Below are positions 48,755 through 56,914 of a stretch of DNA of 64,000 bases, piece by piece. The stretch lies in contig CAVRYA010000009.1 in NCBI GenBank assembly GCA_963725315.1, positions 310,001-374,000 of the forward strand. The letters are read 5' to 3'. A model generated the notes under the pieces. That model saw only the letters and a program-made list of their open reading frames with translations. It was not told the DNA's origin and did not search any database. This DNA is from JBBRHQ01 sp963725315 (GTDB lineage Bacteria; Actinomycetota; Thermoleophilia; Solirubrobacterales; 70-9). The translations under genes were made by a program, and so were the position numbers. The first letter of the stretch is position 1. Each line of letters opens with the position of its first letter.

Positions 48755-50101
48755 GTGAGCGAGGCAAGCGGCGCCGCGCGAAGGAGCCACAGCGGCTGGG
48801 TCAAGGCGCTGGTCATCACGGCCTCGGTGCTGACCGTGGTCGCGATCTTCTCCGCCTGGGTCCAGCGCCAGGCGCTCGACACCGGCGAGTGGGTCAACAC
48901 CTCCAACAAGCTGCTTGACAAGAGCGAGATCCGCGACGCGCTCGCCAACTACGCGGTCGATCAGCTCTATGCCAACGTCGATGTCGCCAAGGAACTGAAG
49001 GGGATCCTGCCGACCGACATCAAGGGGATCGCCGGCCCGGCAGCCAGCGGGCTGCGCGGCGTCGCGGTCCAGGGAGCAGGGGAGGTGATCGGCACCACGA
49101 GGTTCCAGGACGCCTGGGAGCAGGCGAACACCCTCGCCCACCGCGCCCTGATCAAGGTGGTCGAGGACAAGGGCCGGTTCGTCGGCACCGGGGAGGGCAA
49201 CGTCACCCTGCGGCTGCGCCCGCTGATCCTCCAGGTGGCCGACGAGGTCGGCCTCGGCAGCGACGTCGCCTCGAAGATCCCGGCCGACGTCGGCAACATC
49301 AAGGTCCTCTCCTCGAACGAGCTGGGCCTCGCGCAGACGATCGTCAAGCTCGTCAACGGCATCGCCCTGGCAACGACGATCCTCGTCCTCGTCCTGTTCG
49401 GGTTGGCGATCTACCTCTCGGCCGGCTACCGCTGGATCACCGTGCTCAGCGTCGGGGTTGGGCTGATCCTCGCCGGGACGCTGGTGCTGATCCTGCGCGA
49501 GGTCGCCGGCAACGTCGTCGTCGACCAGCTGGCCGCGCCCGACGTGCAGCCGGCGGCCGAGCAGGCCTGGGGCGTCTCGACCTCGCTGCTGAAGTCGATC
49601 TCCTGGAGCACCATCTATTACGGGGCCTTCTTCATGATCGCCGCCTGGCTCGCCTCGCCGGCTCGCAGCGCCTTCGCCGTGCGCCGCTTCATCGCGCCGG
49701 TGCTGAAGGAATATCCGGCGGCGGTCGGGGGCGTTCTCGGCCTGATCGCCCTGATCTGGGTCGCCTCGGGGGCCGACAGCGGCCGCCAGCTCCTGCTGCG
49801 CCTCGGCCTGGTGGCGATGGCGGCGGCCGGGGTCGTCGCCCTGCGCCGGCGGGCGATCGAGGAGACCCCCGACGCGACGCTCGGGAACCTGCCCGAGCGC
49901 GTCCGGGAGGGCGCCTCCTCGCTGTGGAGCAAGCGCGACCGGCTGATCCCGGCGAACCCGAAGCCGGCCGGACCGCCCCCCGAGGCCGAGGATCGAAAGC
50001 TGGAGCGCCTCGAGCGACTCGCCGACCTCCACGAGCGCGGCGTGCTCACCGACGAGGAGATGACCGCGGAGAAGACCGCGATCCTCGGGGAGCGCGACTA
50101 G
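48755..50101 (+). CDS. integral membrane protein with C-terminal SHOCT domain
   Basis: 448 residues. TM 1 (about 19-38), then a 150-residue external helical domain (LDTGEWVNTSNKLLDKSEIR; LYANVDVAKELKGILPTDIK), four more TM helices (about 208-340) and a cytoplasmic C-terminus ending in a SHOCT motif (KLERLERLADLHERGVLTDE, EMTAEKTAIL). SHOCT is a short oligomerisation or targeting motif. The external region lacks catalytic motifs. Function unknown; probably an envelope protein. GTG 48755 with TACCCT just upstream. Confidence 0.8.
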   Translation: MSEASGAARRSHSGWVKALVITASVLTVVAIFSAWVQRQALDTGEWVNTSNKLLDKSEIRDALANYAVDQLYANVDVAKELKGILPTDIKGIAGPAASGLRGVAVQGAGEVIGTTRFQDAWEQANTLAHRALIKVVEDKGRFVGTGEGNVTLRLRPLILQVADEVGLGSDVASKIPADVGNIKVLSSNELGLAQTIVKLVNGIALATTILVLVLFGLAIYLSAGYRWITVLSVGVGLILAGTLVLILREVAGNVVVDQLAAPDVQPAAEQAWGVSTSLLKSISWSTIYYGAFFMIAAWLASPARSAFAVRRFIAPVLKEYPAAVGGVLGLIALIWVASGADSGRQLLLRLGLVAMAAAGVVALRRRAIEETPDATLGNLPERVREGASSLWSKRDRLIPANPKPAGPPPEAEDRKLERLERLADLHERGVLTDEEMTAEKTAILGERD

Positions 50102-50136
50102 CCCGGCTCGGCAGCCACGCTTCCCCCGGCAAGCGA

Positions 50137-50142
50137 TATCGT
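50137..50142 (+). promoter_or_regulatory. -10-like box TATCGT for the TPP-enzyme gene
   Basis: TATCGT ends 8 nt before GTG 50151. Confidence 0.35.
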
Positions 50143-50150
50143 CGCTGACG

Positions 50151-51815
50151 GTGGCGAGCGTCGAGGAGAAGGCAAGCAGCGCCGATCAGGGTGTGAGCGA
50201 GCCCGTCCACGGCGGGCGGCTGGTCGCGAAGACGCTCCGCTCCCGCGGGGTCGAGCACCTCTTCACCCTCTCCGGAGGCCACCTGTTCTCGATCTTCGAC
50301 GGCTGTCGCGAGGAGGGCATCGGCCTGATCGACGTCCGCCACGAGCAGTCGGCGACCTTCGCCGCCGAGGGCTACGCGAAGGCCACCCGCGAGGTCGGGG
50401 TCGCGGCGCTGACCGCCGGCCCCGGGGTGACCAACGGGATCAGCGCCATGGCCGGCGCCGAGGCGAACGGCTCACCGATCTGCGTGCTGGGAGGGCGGGC
50501 GCCGGAGATGCGCTGGGGCTCGGGGTCGCTGCAGGAGATCGACCACCTGCCGCTGGTCTCGCCGCTGGTCAAGTCGGCCGAGACGGTCCGCGAGACGGCC
50601 CGGATCCCGGAACGGACCGCGGCGGCGCTCGACCTGGCGCTGGCGCCGCCGACCGGCCCCACCTTCGTCGATTACCCCCTCGACATCGTCTTCTCCCCGG
50701 CCGAGTGCGAGATCCCCGCGCGCCTCGAGGCCGAGGCGGCGCAGCCGGCCCCGGGGGTGGAGGAGGCGGCGGCGCTGCTGGCCGGCGCCGAGCGGCCGGT
50801 GATCATGGCCGGCACCGGGCTCTACTGGGCCCACGGGGAGGGTCAGATGCGGGCGCTCGCCGAGTCGCTCGGGATTCCCGTCTTCCTCAACGGGCTCGGC
50901 CGGGGCTGCCTTGCCGCGGATCACGAGCTCGCCTTCAGCCGCGCCCGCGGCGCCGGGCTGAAGGGCGCCGACGTCGCCCTGGTGATCGGGGTGCCGATCG
51001 ACTTCCGCCTTGGGTTCGGCGAGAGCTTCGGCGAGGAGACCAAGCTGCTTCGCCTCGACCCCGCCCCCAACGCGCTGACCGCCAATCGCGCCCCCGACGT
51101 CGACCTGGTCGGCGACATCGCAGCCAGCCTCGCGGCGATGCGAGAGGCGGCGAGCGGCGGGGGCGATCGCACGGCGGCCTGGGTGGCGGAGCTGCGGGGA
51201 GTCGAGGAGGAGAAGCGGGCGGCCGAGCAGGAGGAGCTGAACGACGGACGCTCGCCGCTTCACCCGGTCCGCGTGTACCACGAGCTCGGGCAGGTCCTCG
51301 ACCGCGACGCGATCGTGGTCGGCGACGGCGGCGACTTCGTCTCGTACGCCGGCCGCTACATCGAGACCTACCAGCCGGGCTGCTGGATGGACCCCGGCCC
51401 CTTCGGCTGCCTCGGCGCCGGCCCCGGCCAGGCGATCGGCGCCAAGGTCGCCCACCCCGAGCGGCAGGTCTGCCTGCTGCTCGGCGACGGCGCCTTCGGC
51501 TTCGCCGGGATCGAGTTCGACACCATGGCCCGCCACGGCCTCGGGGTGGTTGGGGTGATGGGCAACAACGGCATCTGGGCGCTCGAGCACCACCCGATGA
51601 AGTTCCTCTACGGCTACTCGGTGGCGGCCAAGCTGCGCCCCGAGACGCCGTATGAGCAGATGGTCGAGGCGCTCGGCTGCGACGGCGTCCTGGTCCGCGA
51701 GCCCTCCGAGCTGCGGCCGGCCCTGGAGAAGGCTTTCGCCTCGGGGCGGCCCACCCTGGTCAACGTGCTGACCGACCCCGAGGTCGTCTACCCGCGCAAG
51801 TCGAATCTGGCCTAG
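50151..51815 (+). CDS. thiamine-diphosphate enzyme of the acetolactate synthase / 2-hydroxyacyl-CoA lyase group
   Basis: 554 residues. All three ThDP-enzyme domains: N-terminal pyrimidine-binding (DVRHEQSATFAAEGYAKATR with catalytic Glu in HEQ, about 64-66), central domain (about 205-330) and C-terminal PP-binding with GDGAFGFAGIEFDTMARHG then NNGIWALEHHP. The sequence LDVRHEQSA and the lack of IlvB-typical FAD-site residues leave acetolactate synthase, oxalyl-CoA decarboxylase or 2-hydroxyacyl-CoA lyase all possible. No ilvN is adjacent, so anabolic acetolactate synthase is less likely. It is followed by a methyltransferase gene 23 nt on. Confidence 0.85.
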   Translation: MASVEEKASSADQGVSEPVHGGRLVAKTLRSRGVEHLFTLSGGHLFSIFDGCREEGIGLIDVRHEQSATFAAEGYAKATREVGVAALTAGPGVTNGISAMAGAEANGSPICVLGGRAPEMRWGSGSLQEIDHLPLVSPLVKSAETVRETARIPERTAAALDLALAPPTGPTFVDYPLDIVFSPAECEIPARLEAEAAQPAPGVEEAAALLAGAERPVIMAGTGLYWAHGEGQMRALAESLGIPVFLNGLGRGCLAADHELAFSRARGAGLKGADVALVIGVPIDFRLGFGESFGEETKLLRLDPAPNALTANRAPDVDLVGDIAASLAAMREAASGGGDRTAAWVAELRGVEEEKRAAEQEELNDGRSPLHPVRVYHELGQVLDRDAIVVGDGGDFVSYAGRYIETYQPGCWMDPGPFGCLGAGPGQAIGAKVAHPERQVCLLLGDGAFGFAGIEFDTMARHGLGVVGVMGNNGIWALEHHPMKFLYGYSVAAKLRPETPYEQMVEALGCDGVLVREPSELRPALEKAFASGRPTLVNVLTDPEVVYPRKSNLA

Positions 51816-51838
51816 CAAGGCCGGGAGAAGGAGGTCAG

Positions 51839-52657
51839 ATGTCGTCATCGGATGCCGAGCTGAAGCAGCGCCACCGATCGATGTGGGCGTCGGGCGACTA
51901 CCCGGCGATGGTCGAGACCTTCCTGCTCCCCCTGGGGCCGCACCTCGTCGAGGTCTGTGGGATCGGGCCGGGGATGAAGGTCCTGGACGTCGCCGCCGGC
52001 ACCGGCAACGCCTCGATACCGGCGGCGAAGGCGGGCGCGACGGTCACCGCGAGCGACCTCACCCCCGAGCTGTTCGAGGCCGGCCGCCGCCGGGCTGAGG
52101 CTGAAGGGGTGAGCCTGGAGTGGACCGAGGCCGACGCCGAGAACCTGCCCTTCGAGGACGAGTCCTTCGACGTCGTCATGTCCTCGATCGGCGCGATGTT
52201 TGCCCCCCACCACCAGGAGGTCGCCGACGAGCTGATTCGCGTCTGCCGGCCGGGCGGCACGATCGGCCTGCTGAGCTGGACCCCCGAGGGGATGATCGGT
52301 GAGCTGTTCCGCACCATGGGCCCGTTCGCCCCGGCGCCTCCTCCAGGCGCCCAGCCGCCGCCGCTCTGGGGCAGCGAGGAGCACCTGCGAGGACTGTTCG
52401 GCGACAGCGTCGAATTCCACACTCTCGAGCGGGCGATGCTGGAGATCACCGCCTTCGAGCGCCCTGGCGAGTACGGCGAGCACTTCAAGGCCTACTACGG
52501 GCCGACCATCGCCGCACGCGCCAACGCCGCGCGCGAAGGCCGCGAGGAGGAGTTCGATCGGGCGCTCGACGAGTTCTGCGAGAAGTGGAACAGCGGCAGC
52601 GCCGAGCAGGCACGGTTCGAGAAGGAGTACCTGCTCGCCGCCGGCACCCGCGCCTGA
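51839..52657 (+). CDS. class I SAM-dependent methyltransferase (UbiE/ArsM-like)
   Basis: 272 residues. KQRHRSMWASGDYPAMVETF opens it; SAM-binding KVLDVAAGTGNASIPAAKAG, acidic VTASDLTPELFEAG, EADAENLPFEDESFDVVMSS and RVCRPGGTIGLLSW follow in order. The RHRSMWASGDY start is typical of an actinobacterial group of methyltransferases of unknown substrate. ATG 51839 follows AAGGAGGT closely, so this gene is leadered. It converges on the phosphoesterase gene, 10 nt between the stops. Confidence 0.87.
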   Translation: MSSSDAELKQRHRSMWASGDYPAMVETFLLPLGPHLVEVCGIGPGMKVLDVAAGTGNASIPAAKAGATVTASDLTPELFEAGRRRAEAEGVSLEWTEADAENLPFEDESFDVVMSSIGAMFAPHHQEVADELIRVCRPGGTIGLLSWTPEGMIGELFRTMGPFAPAPPPGAQPPPLWGSEEHLRGLFGDSVEFHTLERAMLEITAFERPGEYGEHFKAYYGPTIAARANAAREGREEEFDRALDEFCEKWNSGSAEQARFEKEYLLAAGTRA

Positions 52658-52667
52658 GGTCGAAGAG

Positions 52668-53642
52668 CTAGAAGCTCACGGTGGCGACCACGGAGCGGTG
52701 GTCAGAGGGCCAGGGCCTGACGACGATCGCCGCCTCCGGTCGCTTCTCGCCGACGATCGCCGCACCATGGACCTCGAGATCGTCGGCCCGGGCGAAGATG
52801 AAGTCGATCCTGTCGTGGTGGTCCCAGCTCACCGTCGGCTTGCTGGTCGGTGTCCAGGTGAAGGCCGGTTTGGCGACCGGGTCGGGGTTGGCCGCACGGT
52901 AGGCGTCGACGAAGCCGGAGGCCTCGATCGCGCGGGTGGTCGGCCAGCGAACCGCGATCGGCTGGTTGCCGGCCCGCACGGCGGCCTTGGTCCAGTCTCG
53001 CCAGGAGGGCTCGTTGAAGTCTCCGAATACGAAGGCCGCGTCAGCGTCGTCCGCAGCCCGCAGGTCGCGGCGGAAGAGCCGGATCGCCGGGCCTCGGGTC
53101 CTTCTCGCGAAGCGGATCGCCTCGGCCTCCGTGTCGATGAAGGGCGCACCGCCGTAGGGGATGTCGAGAAGCTGATAGGGCTGATAGGGCGAGTCGTCGA
53201 GATGGAGGTTGAAGGCGTAGACGCTGTGCCCGTCCACGTCGAGCTCGACGCCGAGGTCATGCGGGGTCGGTCCGACGATCGGGTAGCGGCTGAGGACGGC
53301 GTTGGCCCAGAGCGCCGGGTTTCGCCCCGTCTGGTCGTAGTAGTGGAAGCCCAGCCGGCGGGCGAGCTTGCGGGCGACGCTGTGGCCGAGCGGGGGACAG
53401 TGCTTCGCCGTGCACTTCGGCCCCTCGACCTTCGTCTCCTGGATCCCGACCACGTCTGCGCCCGCGGCCTTGATCGCGGCGACCGTCTCGTCCACCGGTT
53501 TCGACTCGTTGGCGCCGGCGCCCCAGACGTTGAAGCTCATCACCCGCAGGGTGGTCGGCTCCGATGAGCCGCAGCCGGCCAGAAGCGCGATCGCCACGAC
53601 CGCCGCGAGCACTCCGGACGACGCTGCTTGAAGCCTCCCCAT
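52668..53642 (-). CDS. lipoprotein of the endonuclease/exonuclease/phosphatase family
   Basis: 324 residues. Signal with lipobox LLAGC (about 20-24), so a membrane-anchored external lipoprotein. EEP fold motifs: LRVMSFNVWGAG (about 32-43), GIQETKVEG, SRYPIVGPTP, FNLHLDD, FVFGDFNEP, and the final WPSDHRSVVATV. These Mg-dependent phosphodiesterases act on phospholipids, nucleic acids or inositol phosphates; the secreted location suggests nutrient or phosphate scavenging, which also fits the ppx gene further on. TAGGGT lies 8 nt before the ATG. Confidence 0.85.
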   Translation of the reverse strand: MGRLQAASSGVLAAVVAIALLAGCGSSEPTTLRVMSFNVWGAGANESKPVDETVAAIKAAGADVVGIQETKVEGPKCTAKHCPPLGHSVARKLARRLGFHYYDQTGRNPALWANAVLSRYPIVGPTPHDLGVELDVDGHSVYAFNLHLDDSPYQPYQLLDIPYGGAPFIDTEAEAIRFARRTRGPAIRLFRRDLRAADDADAAFVFGDFNEPSWRDWTKAAVRAGNQPIAVRWPTTRAIEASGFVDAYRAANPDPVAKPAFTWTPTSKPTVSWDHHDRIDFIFARADDLEVHGAAIVGEKRPEAAIVVRPWPSDHRSVVATVSF

Positions 53643-53776
53643 TGCCTCCGACCCTATCGGGATATCACCGCATCCGGAATCTGCTTCAAGACCGACACCG
53701 CGGCCAGCACATCGGCTCGGAGAAGATGCACGTGATCGCCTGGCTCGGGCCGCATCAGCTACAAGCCGAAGAAGGT

Positions 53777-54007
53777 CTAGTGCCCCCGGGCGGCGCGGTT
53801 GACCAGCTCGCGGAAGCGGTCGCGCTGGCGCTTGCTGAGGTTCGACGGGACCCCCTTGGAGCCCTTCATCAGGCCCCAGAGCTCGTCGCGCTCCTTCGCG
53901 GTGAGGTTCTGCTCCAGGCGGGCGCGGCCCTGGTTGAAGAGCCAGAGCGCGGTGATCCAGACCCGCTTCCAGGGGATCCGCCTTATCGCTGTCAATGCCG
54001 AGGGCAC
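53777..54007 (-). CDS. small basic hypothetical protein
   Basis: 76 residues, basic and helical, with an internal TM-like piece (VWITALWLFNQGRARLEQNL). A repeated Leu/Lys/Arg pattern (TAKERDELWGLMKGSKGVPS; NLSKRQRDRFRELVNRAARG) resembles small ribosome- or DNA-associated proteins but is not a recognised family. GTG 54007 start with GATAAT 6 nt upstream on the minus strand. It lies between the phosphoesterase and ppx on the same strand. The 130 nt between this gene and 53642 hold nothing I recognise. Confidence 0.6.
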   Translation of the reverse strand: MPSALTAIRRIPWKRVWITALWLFNQGRARLEQNLTAKERDELWGLMKGSKGVPSNLSKRQRDRFRELVNRAARGH

Positions 54008-54043
54008 GGGCGGATTATCGCCGACGTGCGGAGGCGGGAGCGC

Positions 54044-54973
54044 TCAGGCGCCGGCGGCCTCGAGCGCCGCCCCGTGGAGGATGTCGTGCTCGGAGACCGT
54101 GATCTGCTCCAGGCCGAAGGCCCGCATCACCTCGATCAGGATGACCACGCCGGCGACGATCGTCGGCGCCCGGTCGGAGTGAAGGCCGGGGATCGCCTCC
54201 CGCTCGGACAGCGGCACGGTGGACAGCCGAGCGAGCATCCGCTGCACCTCCGGCAGGGAGAGCTCGTGGCCGTGCACCCGCTCGGGGTCGTAGGGGTCGA
54301 GTGCCATGTCGATTGCGGCCAGCGAGGTCGGGGTGCCGGCGACGCCGAACCCGCTGTTGGCGTGCGCCTCGGGCCGCTTCGCTATCGCGGCGTCGAGGAC
54401 CGACTCGATCTCCCCGGCGAGCGAGTCCAGCTCGACCGCAGACGGGGGGTCCGAGGAGATCCGCCGCTCGCTCTGGCGCACCACGCCCACCTGAAGGGAG
54501 GTCGAGAAGGAGATCTCGGCGCCGGTGCCGACGACCAGCTCGGTCGAGCCGCCGCCGATGTCGACGACGAGGGTGGCCTCGGCCGGAGGGCGGCCCGCCG
54601 TCGCGCCGCGGTAGGTGAGCCGGGCCTCCGTGTCGCCGTCGAGCACCTCGGCCCCCAGGGCGAAGCGCTCGCGCAGCTCGGCCACGAAGGCGTCGCCGTT
54701 GGAGGCGTCGCGGACGGCGCTGGTCGCGATCGTGCGCACCACCTCGGCCCCCAGCTCCTCCTGGACGGCGACGTAGGAGGCGACCGTCTCGCAGACCCGC
54801 TCCACTCCGTCGGACGAGAGTTGCCCCGACACGTCGACGCCGCGGCCCAGCCGGGTCACCGTGGTCCGGCGCTCGACCTCCTCGACGGATGCCTCGCGTA
54901 CGTCGGCGACCAGCAGACGGGTCGAGTTCGTCCCGACGTCGATCACCGCCACGCGCTTGGCGCCCCCAGCCAT
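54044..54973 (-). CDS. Ppx/GppA-type exopolyphosphatase / guanosine pentaphosphatase
   Basis: 309 residues, the short two-domain actinobacterial form. ASKHA phosphate loops: VAVIDVGTNSTRLLVADV (about 8-25) and VVDIGGGSTELVVG (about 138-151), plus the middle TSAVRDASNGDAF (the catalytic-region R-D-A) and GVAGTPTSLAAID. It degrades polyphosphate or converts pppGpp; which activity cannot be told. TAGAGT is 10 nt before ATG 54973. Its neighbour upstream is citE on the same strand with 13 nt between them, so they might be co-transcribed. Confidence 0.88.
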   Translation of the reverse strand: MAGGAKRVAVIDVGTNSTRLLVADVREASVEEVERRTTVTRLGRGVDVSGQLSSDGVERVCETVASYVAVQEELGAEVVRTIATSAVRDASNGDAFVAELRERFALGAEVLDGDTEARLTYRGATAGRPPAEATLVVDIGGGSTELVVGTGAEISFSTSLQVGVVRQSERRISSDPPSAVELDSLAGEIESVLDAAIAKRPEAHANSGFGVAGTPTSLAAIDMALDPYDPERVHGHELSLPEVQRMLARLSTVPLSEREAIPGLHSDRAPTIVAGVVILIEVMRAFGLEQITVSEHDILHGAALEAAGA

Positions 54974-54986
54974 GAGGCGGGGGACT

Positions 54987-55838
54987 CTAGAGAGTGCGTG
55001 CCGCCTCCGCCCGGGCGAGCACCAGCTCCGCGCGCTTGCGGCTGGCCTCGTCGATCATCTCGCCGTTCAGCATCACGGCGCCGCTGGAGGGCGAGTCGCG
55101 AAGGGCCTCGGCGATCGCCCGCGCCTGCTCGACCTCATCGGCGCTCGGCGAGAAGGCCTCGTTCAGCGGCTCGATCTGGTCGGGGTGGAGGGCCCACTTG
55201 CCGTCGAAGCCGAGCTCCCGCGCCCGCTGCGCCGAGGCGCGCAGGCCGTCGAGGTCGGCGATCTGCAGGAAGGGCCCGTCGATTGCCTGAATACCGGCGG
55301 CGCGGGCGGCGACGAGGATGGCGCCGCGGACGAAGTCCCAGCGGCTGCCCTCCGCGGGCGAGGGGAAGCCGAGCGAGACGCTCATGTCGGCGGGGCCGAG
55401 GATCAGCGTCTCGAGGCGCCCGCCCGCGGCCGAGATCTCGTCGACCCGCTGCAGGCCCCGCGCCGACTCGATCAGGGCCTGGATCGTGGCGCTCCCGCCC
55501 AGCAGCTCCTCCGCGGTGGCGAGGTCCGCGGCGTCCTCGACTTTGGGGACGATCACCGACGCGAGCCGGGAGGCCGTGGCGATCGCCCGCAGGTCGTCCT
55601 CGTGCCAGGGCGTCGCGGTGCCGTTGACCCTGACGCTGATCGAGGGCGAGCGCCAGCCATCCTCGGCGAGGGCCGCCGCCACCGCGTCGCGCGCCTCGGG
55701 CTTCAGATCGGGAGGGACCGAGTCCTCGAGGTCGAGGATGATCTCGTCGGCCCGCAGCCCGCGCGCCTTCTCCAGCTTGCGGGCGGGTCGCGCCGGGACG
55801 GAGAGGCATGAGCGGCGGGCCTTCACTTGCCCGAGCAT
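54987..55838 (-). CDS. CitE-like CoA-ester lyase (malyl-/citramalyl-CoA lyase family)
   Basis: 283 residues. HpcH/HpaI-type TIM barrel with ADEIILDLEDSVPPDLKPEA (about 30-49, metal-site Asp/Glu), ISVRVNGTATPW, VIVPKVEDAADL, IQALIESARGLQRV (Glu metal ligand), GPADMSVSLG and FDGKWALHPDQI. It should cleave or form malyl-CoA, beta-methylmalyl-CoA or citramalyl-CoA. It is divergent from a maoC-caiB pair across 47 nt, which suggests a shared C4-C5 acyl-CoA pathway. TAGATC lies 7 nt before its ATG. Confidence 0.88.
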   Translation of the reverse strand: MLGQVKARRSCLSVPARPARKLEKARGLRADEIILDLEDSVPPDLKPEARDAVAAALAEDGWRSPSISVRVNGTATPWHEDDLRAIATASRLASVIVPKVEDAADLATAEELLGGSATIQALIESARGLQRVDEISAAGGRLETLILGPADMSVSLGFPSPAEGSRWDFVRGAILVAARAAGIQAIDGPFLQIADLDGLRASAQRARELGFDGKWALHPDQIEPLNEAFSPSADEVEQARAIAEALRDSPSSGAVMLNGEMIDEASRKRAELVLARAEAARTL

Positions 55839-55845
55839 ATGGGCT

Positions 55846-55851
55846 GATCTA
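55846..55851 (-). promoter_or_regulatory. -10-like box TAGATC for citE
   Basis: Minus-strand TAGATC ends 7 nt before ATG 55838, inside the 47-nt divergent promoter region between citE and the MaoC gene. Confidence 0.35.
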
Positions 55852-55885
55852 GGCTCCGCGGTTCAGCCGAGCGGGAGGAGTGGGC

Positions 55886-56902
55886 GTGGCGCAGCGGACA
55901 GCGGTCGAGGTCGGTGGGCCCTTCTTCGAGGACCTCGAGCGCGGCCAGGTCTTCGATGCGCCGGCGATGACCCTGGACAGCGGCCACGCGGCGATCCACC
56001 TGGCGATCGCCGGGGATCGCCTGGCGCTGCCGCTCGACGCGGCGCTCTGCCGCGAGGTGACCGGGTCCGATTCGCCGCTGATCCACCCCAACCTGGTCTG
56101 CGACGTCGCGATCGGGCAGTCGACCGTGCCCACCCAGAGGGTGCTCGGCAACCTCTTCTACCGCGGGCTCGTCCTGCTGCGGCCGGTGTTCGCCGGCGAC
56201 ACCCTCCATACCCGCACCGAGGTGGTCGCGTTGAAGCAGAACCGGCCGCGCTCCGACGGCTCGGGTTCGGGGCTGGCGGCGCTGCGGATCCGCACCGAGA
56301 ACCAGCGCGGCGAGCCGGTGCTCGACTTCTTCCGCTGCCCGATGCTGCCGCTGCGCGACGGCGCGGTCGCGACCGGGCACGAGGACAGCTTCGACGCGAT
56401 CTCCAGCGAGCTGGACCCCGAACGGGTGCGCGCCGCGGTGCCGGAGTGGCGCTACGAGGCGCTGCGGGAGCGGGTCCCGCCCGAGTCCGCGGATCCCGAC
56501 CCGGGCACGGTGTTCGCGGTCGAGGGCCGCGACACCGTCACCTCGGCGCCGGAGCTGGCCCGGATGACGCTCAACCTGGCGATGACCCATCGCGACCCCG
56601 GGGCCGGCGCCCACGGGCGGCGGCTGGTCTACGGGGGGCTGACGATCTCGGTCGCCGCCGCCGCGGCGGCGACCGCCCTGCCGGGCCTGGCGACGATCGT
56701 CGCCTGGCGAAGCTGCGAGCATTCGGCGCCGGTCTTCGAGGGGGACGTGCTGAGTGTCGAGGTGGAGCTGGTCGAGCGCCGCCCACTGGAGGGGCTGAGC
56801 GCCACGCTCGCAGATCTGCGCGCCGTAGTCCACGCCGACCGGGGGTCCGGAGAAGCAGTCGAGCAGGTGCTCGACTGGTGCTTCCTCGGGGTCCACGTCT
56901 GA
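55886..56902 (+). CDS. MaoC-fold dehydratase resembling mesaconyl-C1-CoA hydratase (Mch)
   Basis: About 338 residues, two hot-dog domains. GPFFEDLERGQVFDAPAMTL opens it; NLFYRGLVLLRPVFAGDTLH, VVALKQNRPRSDGSG and FFRCPMLPLRDG resemble the N-terminal half of Mch, the beta-methylmalyl-CoA dehydratase of the 3-hydroxypropionate and ethylmalonyl-CoA routes. The C-terminal half has RRLVYGGLTISVAAAAAATALPG and APVFEGDVLSVEVELVER. GTG 55886 follows GGGAGGAG by 5 nt and is preferred to GTG 55880. It is 12 nt before the CoA-transferase gene; together with citE it forms a metabolic set. Specificity is inferred from family and context. Confidence 0.8.
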   Translation: MAQRTAVEVGGPFFEDLERGQVFDAPAMTLDSGHAAIHLAIAGDRLALPLDAALCREVTGSDSPLIHPNLVCDVAIGQSTVPTQRVLGNLFYRGLVLLRPVFAGDTLHTRTEVVALKQNRPRSDGSGSGLAALRIRTENQRGEPVLDFFRCPMLPLRDGAVATGHEDSFDAISSELDPERVRAAVPEWRYEALRERVPPESADPDPGTVFAVEGRDTVTSAPELARMTLNLAMTHRDPGAGAHGRRLVYGGLTISVAAAAAATALPGLATIVAWRSCEHSAPVFEGDVLSVEVELVERRPLEGLSATLADLRAVVHADRGSGEAVEQVLDWCFLGVHV

Positions 56903-56914
56903 GGGGGAATCGCG

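Noticed and set aside
53643..53776. Possible short coding remnant reading HIGSEKMHVIAWLG then a basic end
   Set aside because: Needs an assumed frameshift, matches no family I know and is too short to support.
53564..55627. A 687-residue plus-strand frame across ppx and citE
   Set aside because: Antisense to two clear enzymes; the translation is Arg/Gly/Pro-rich without motifs.
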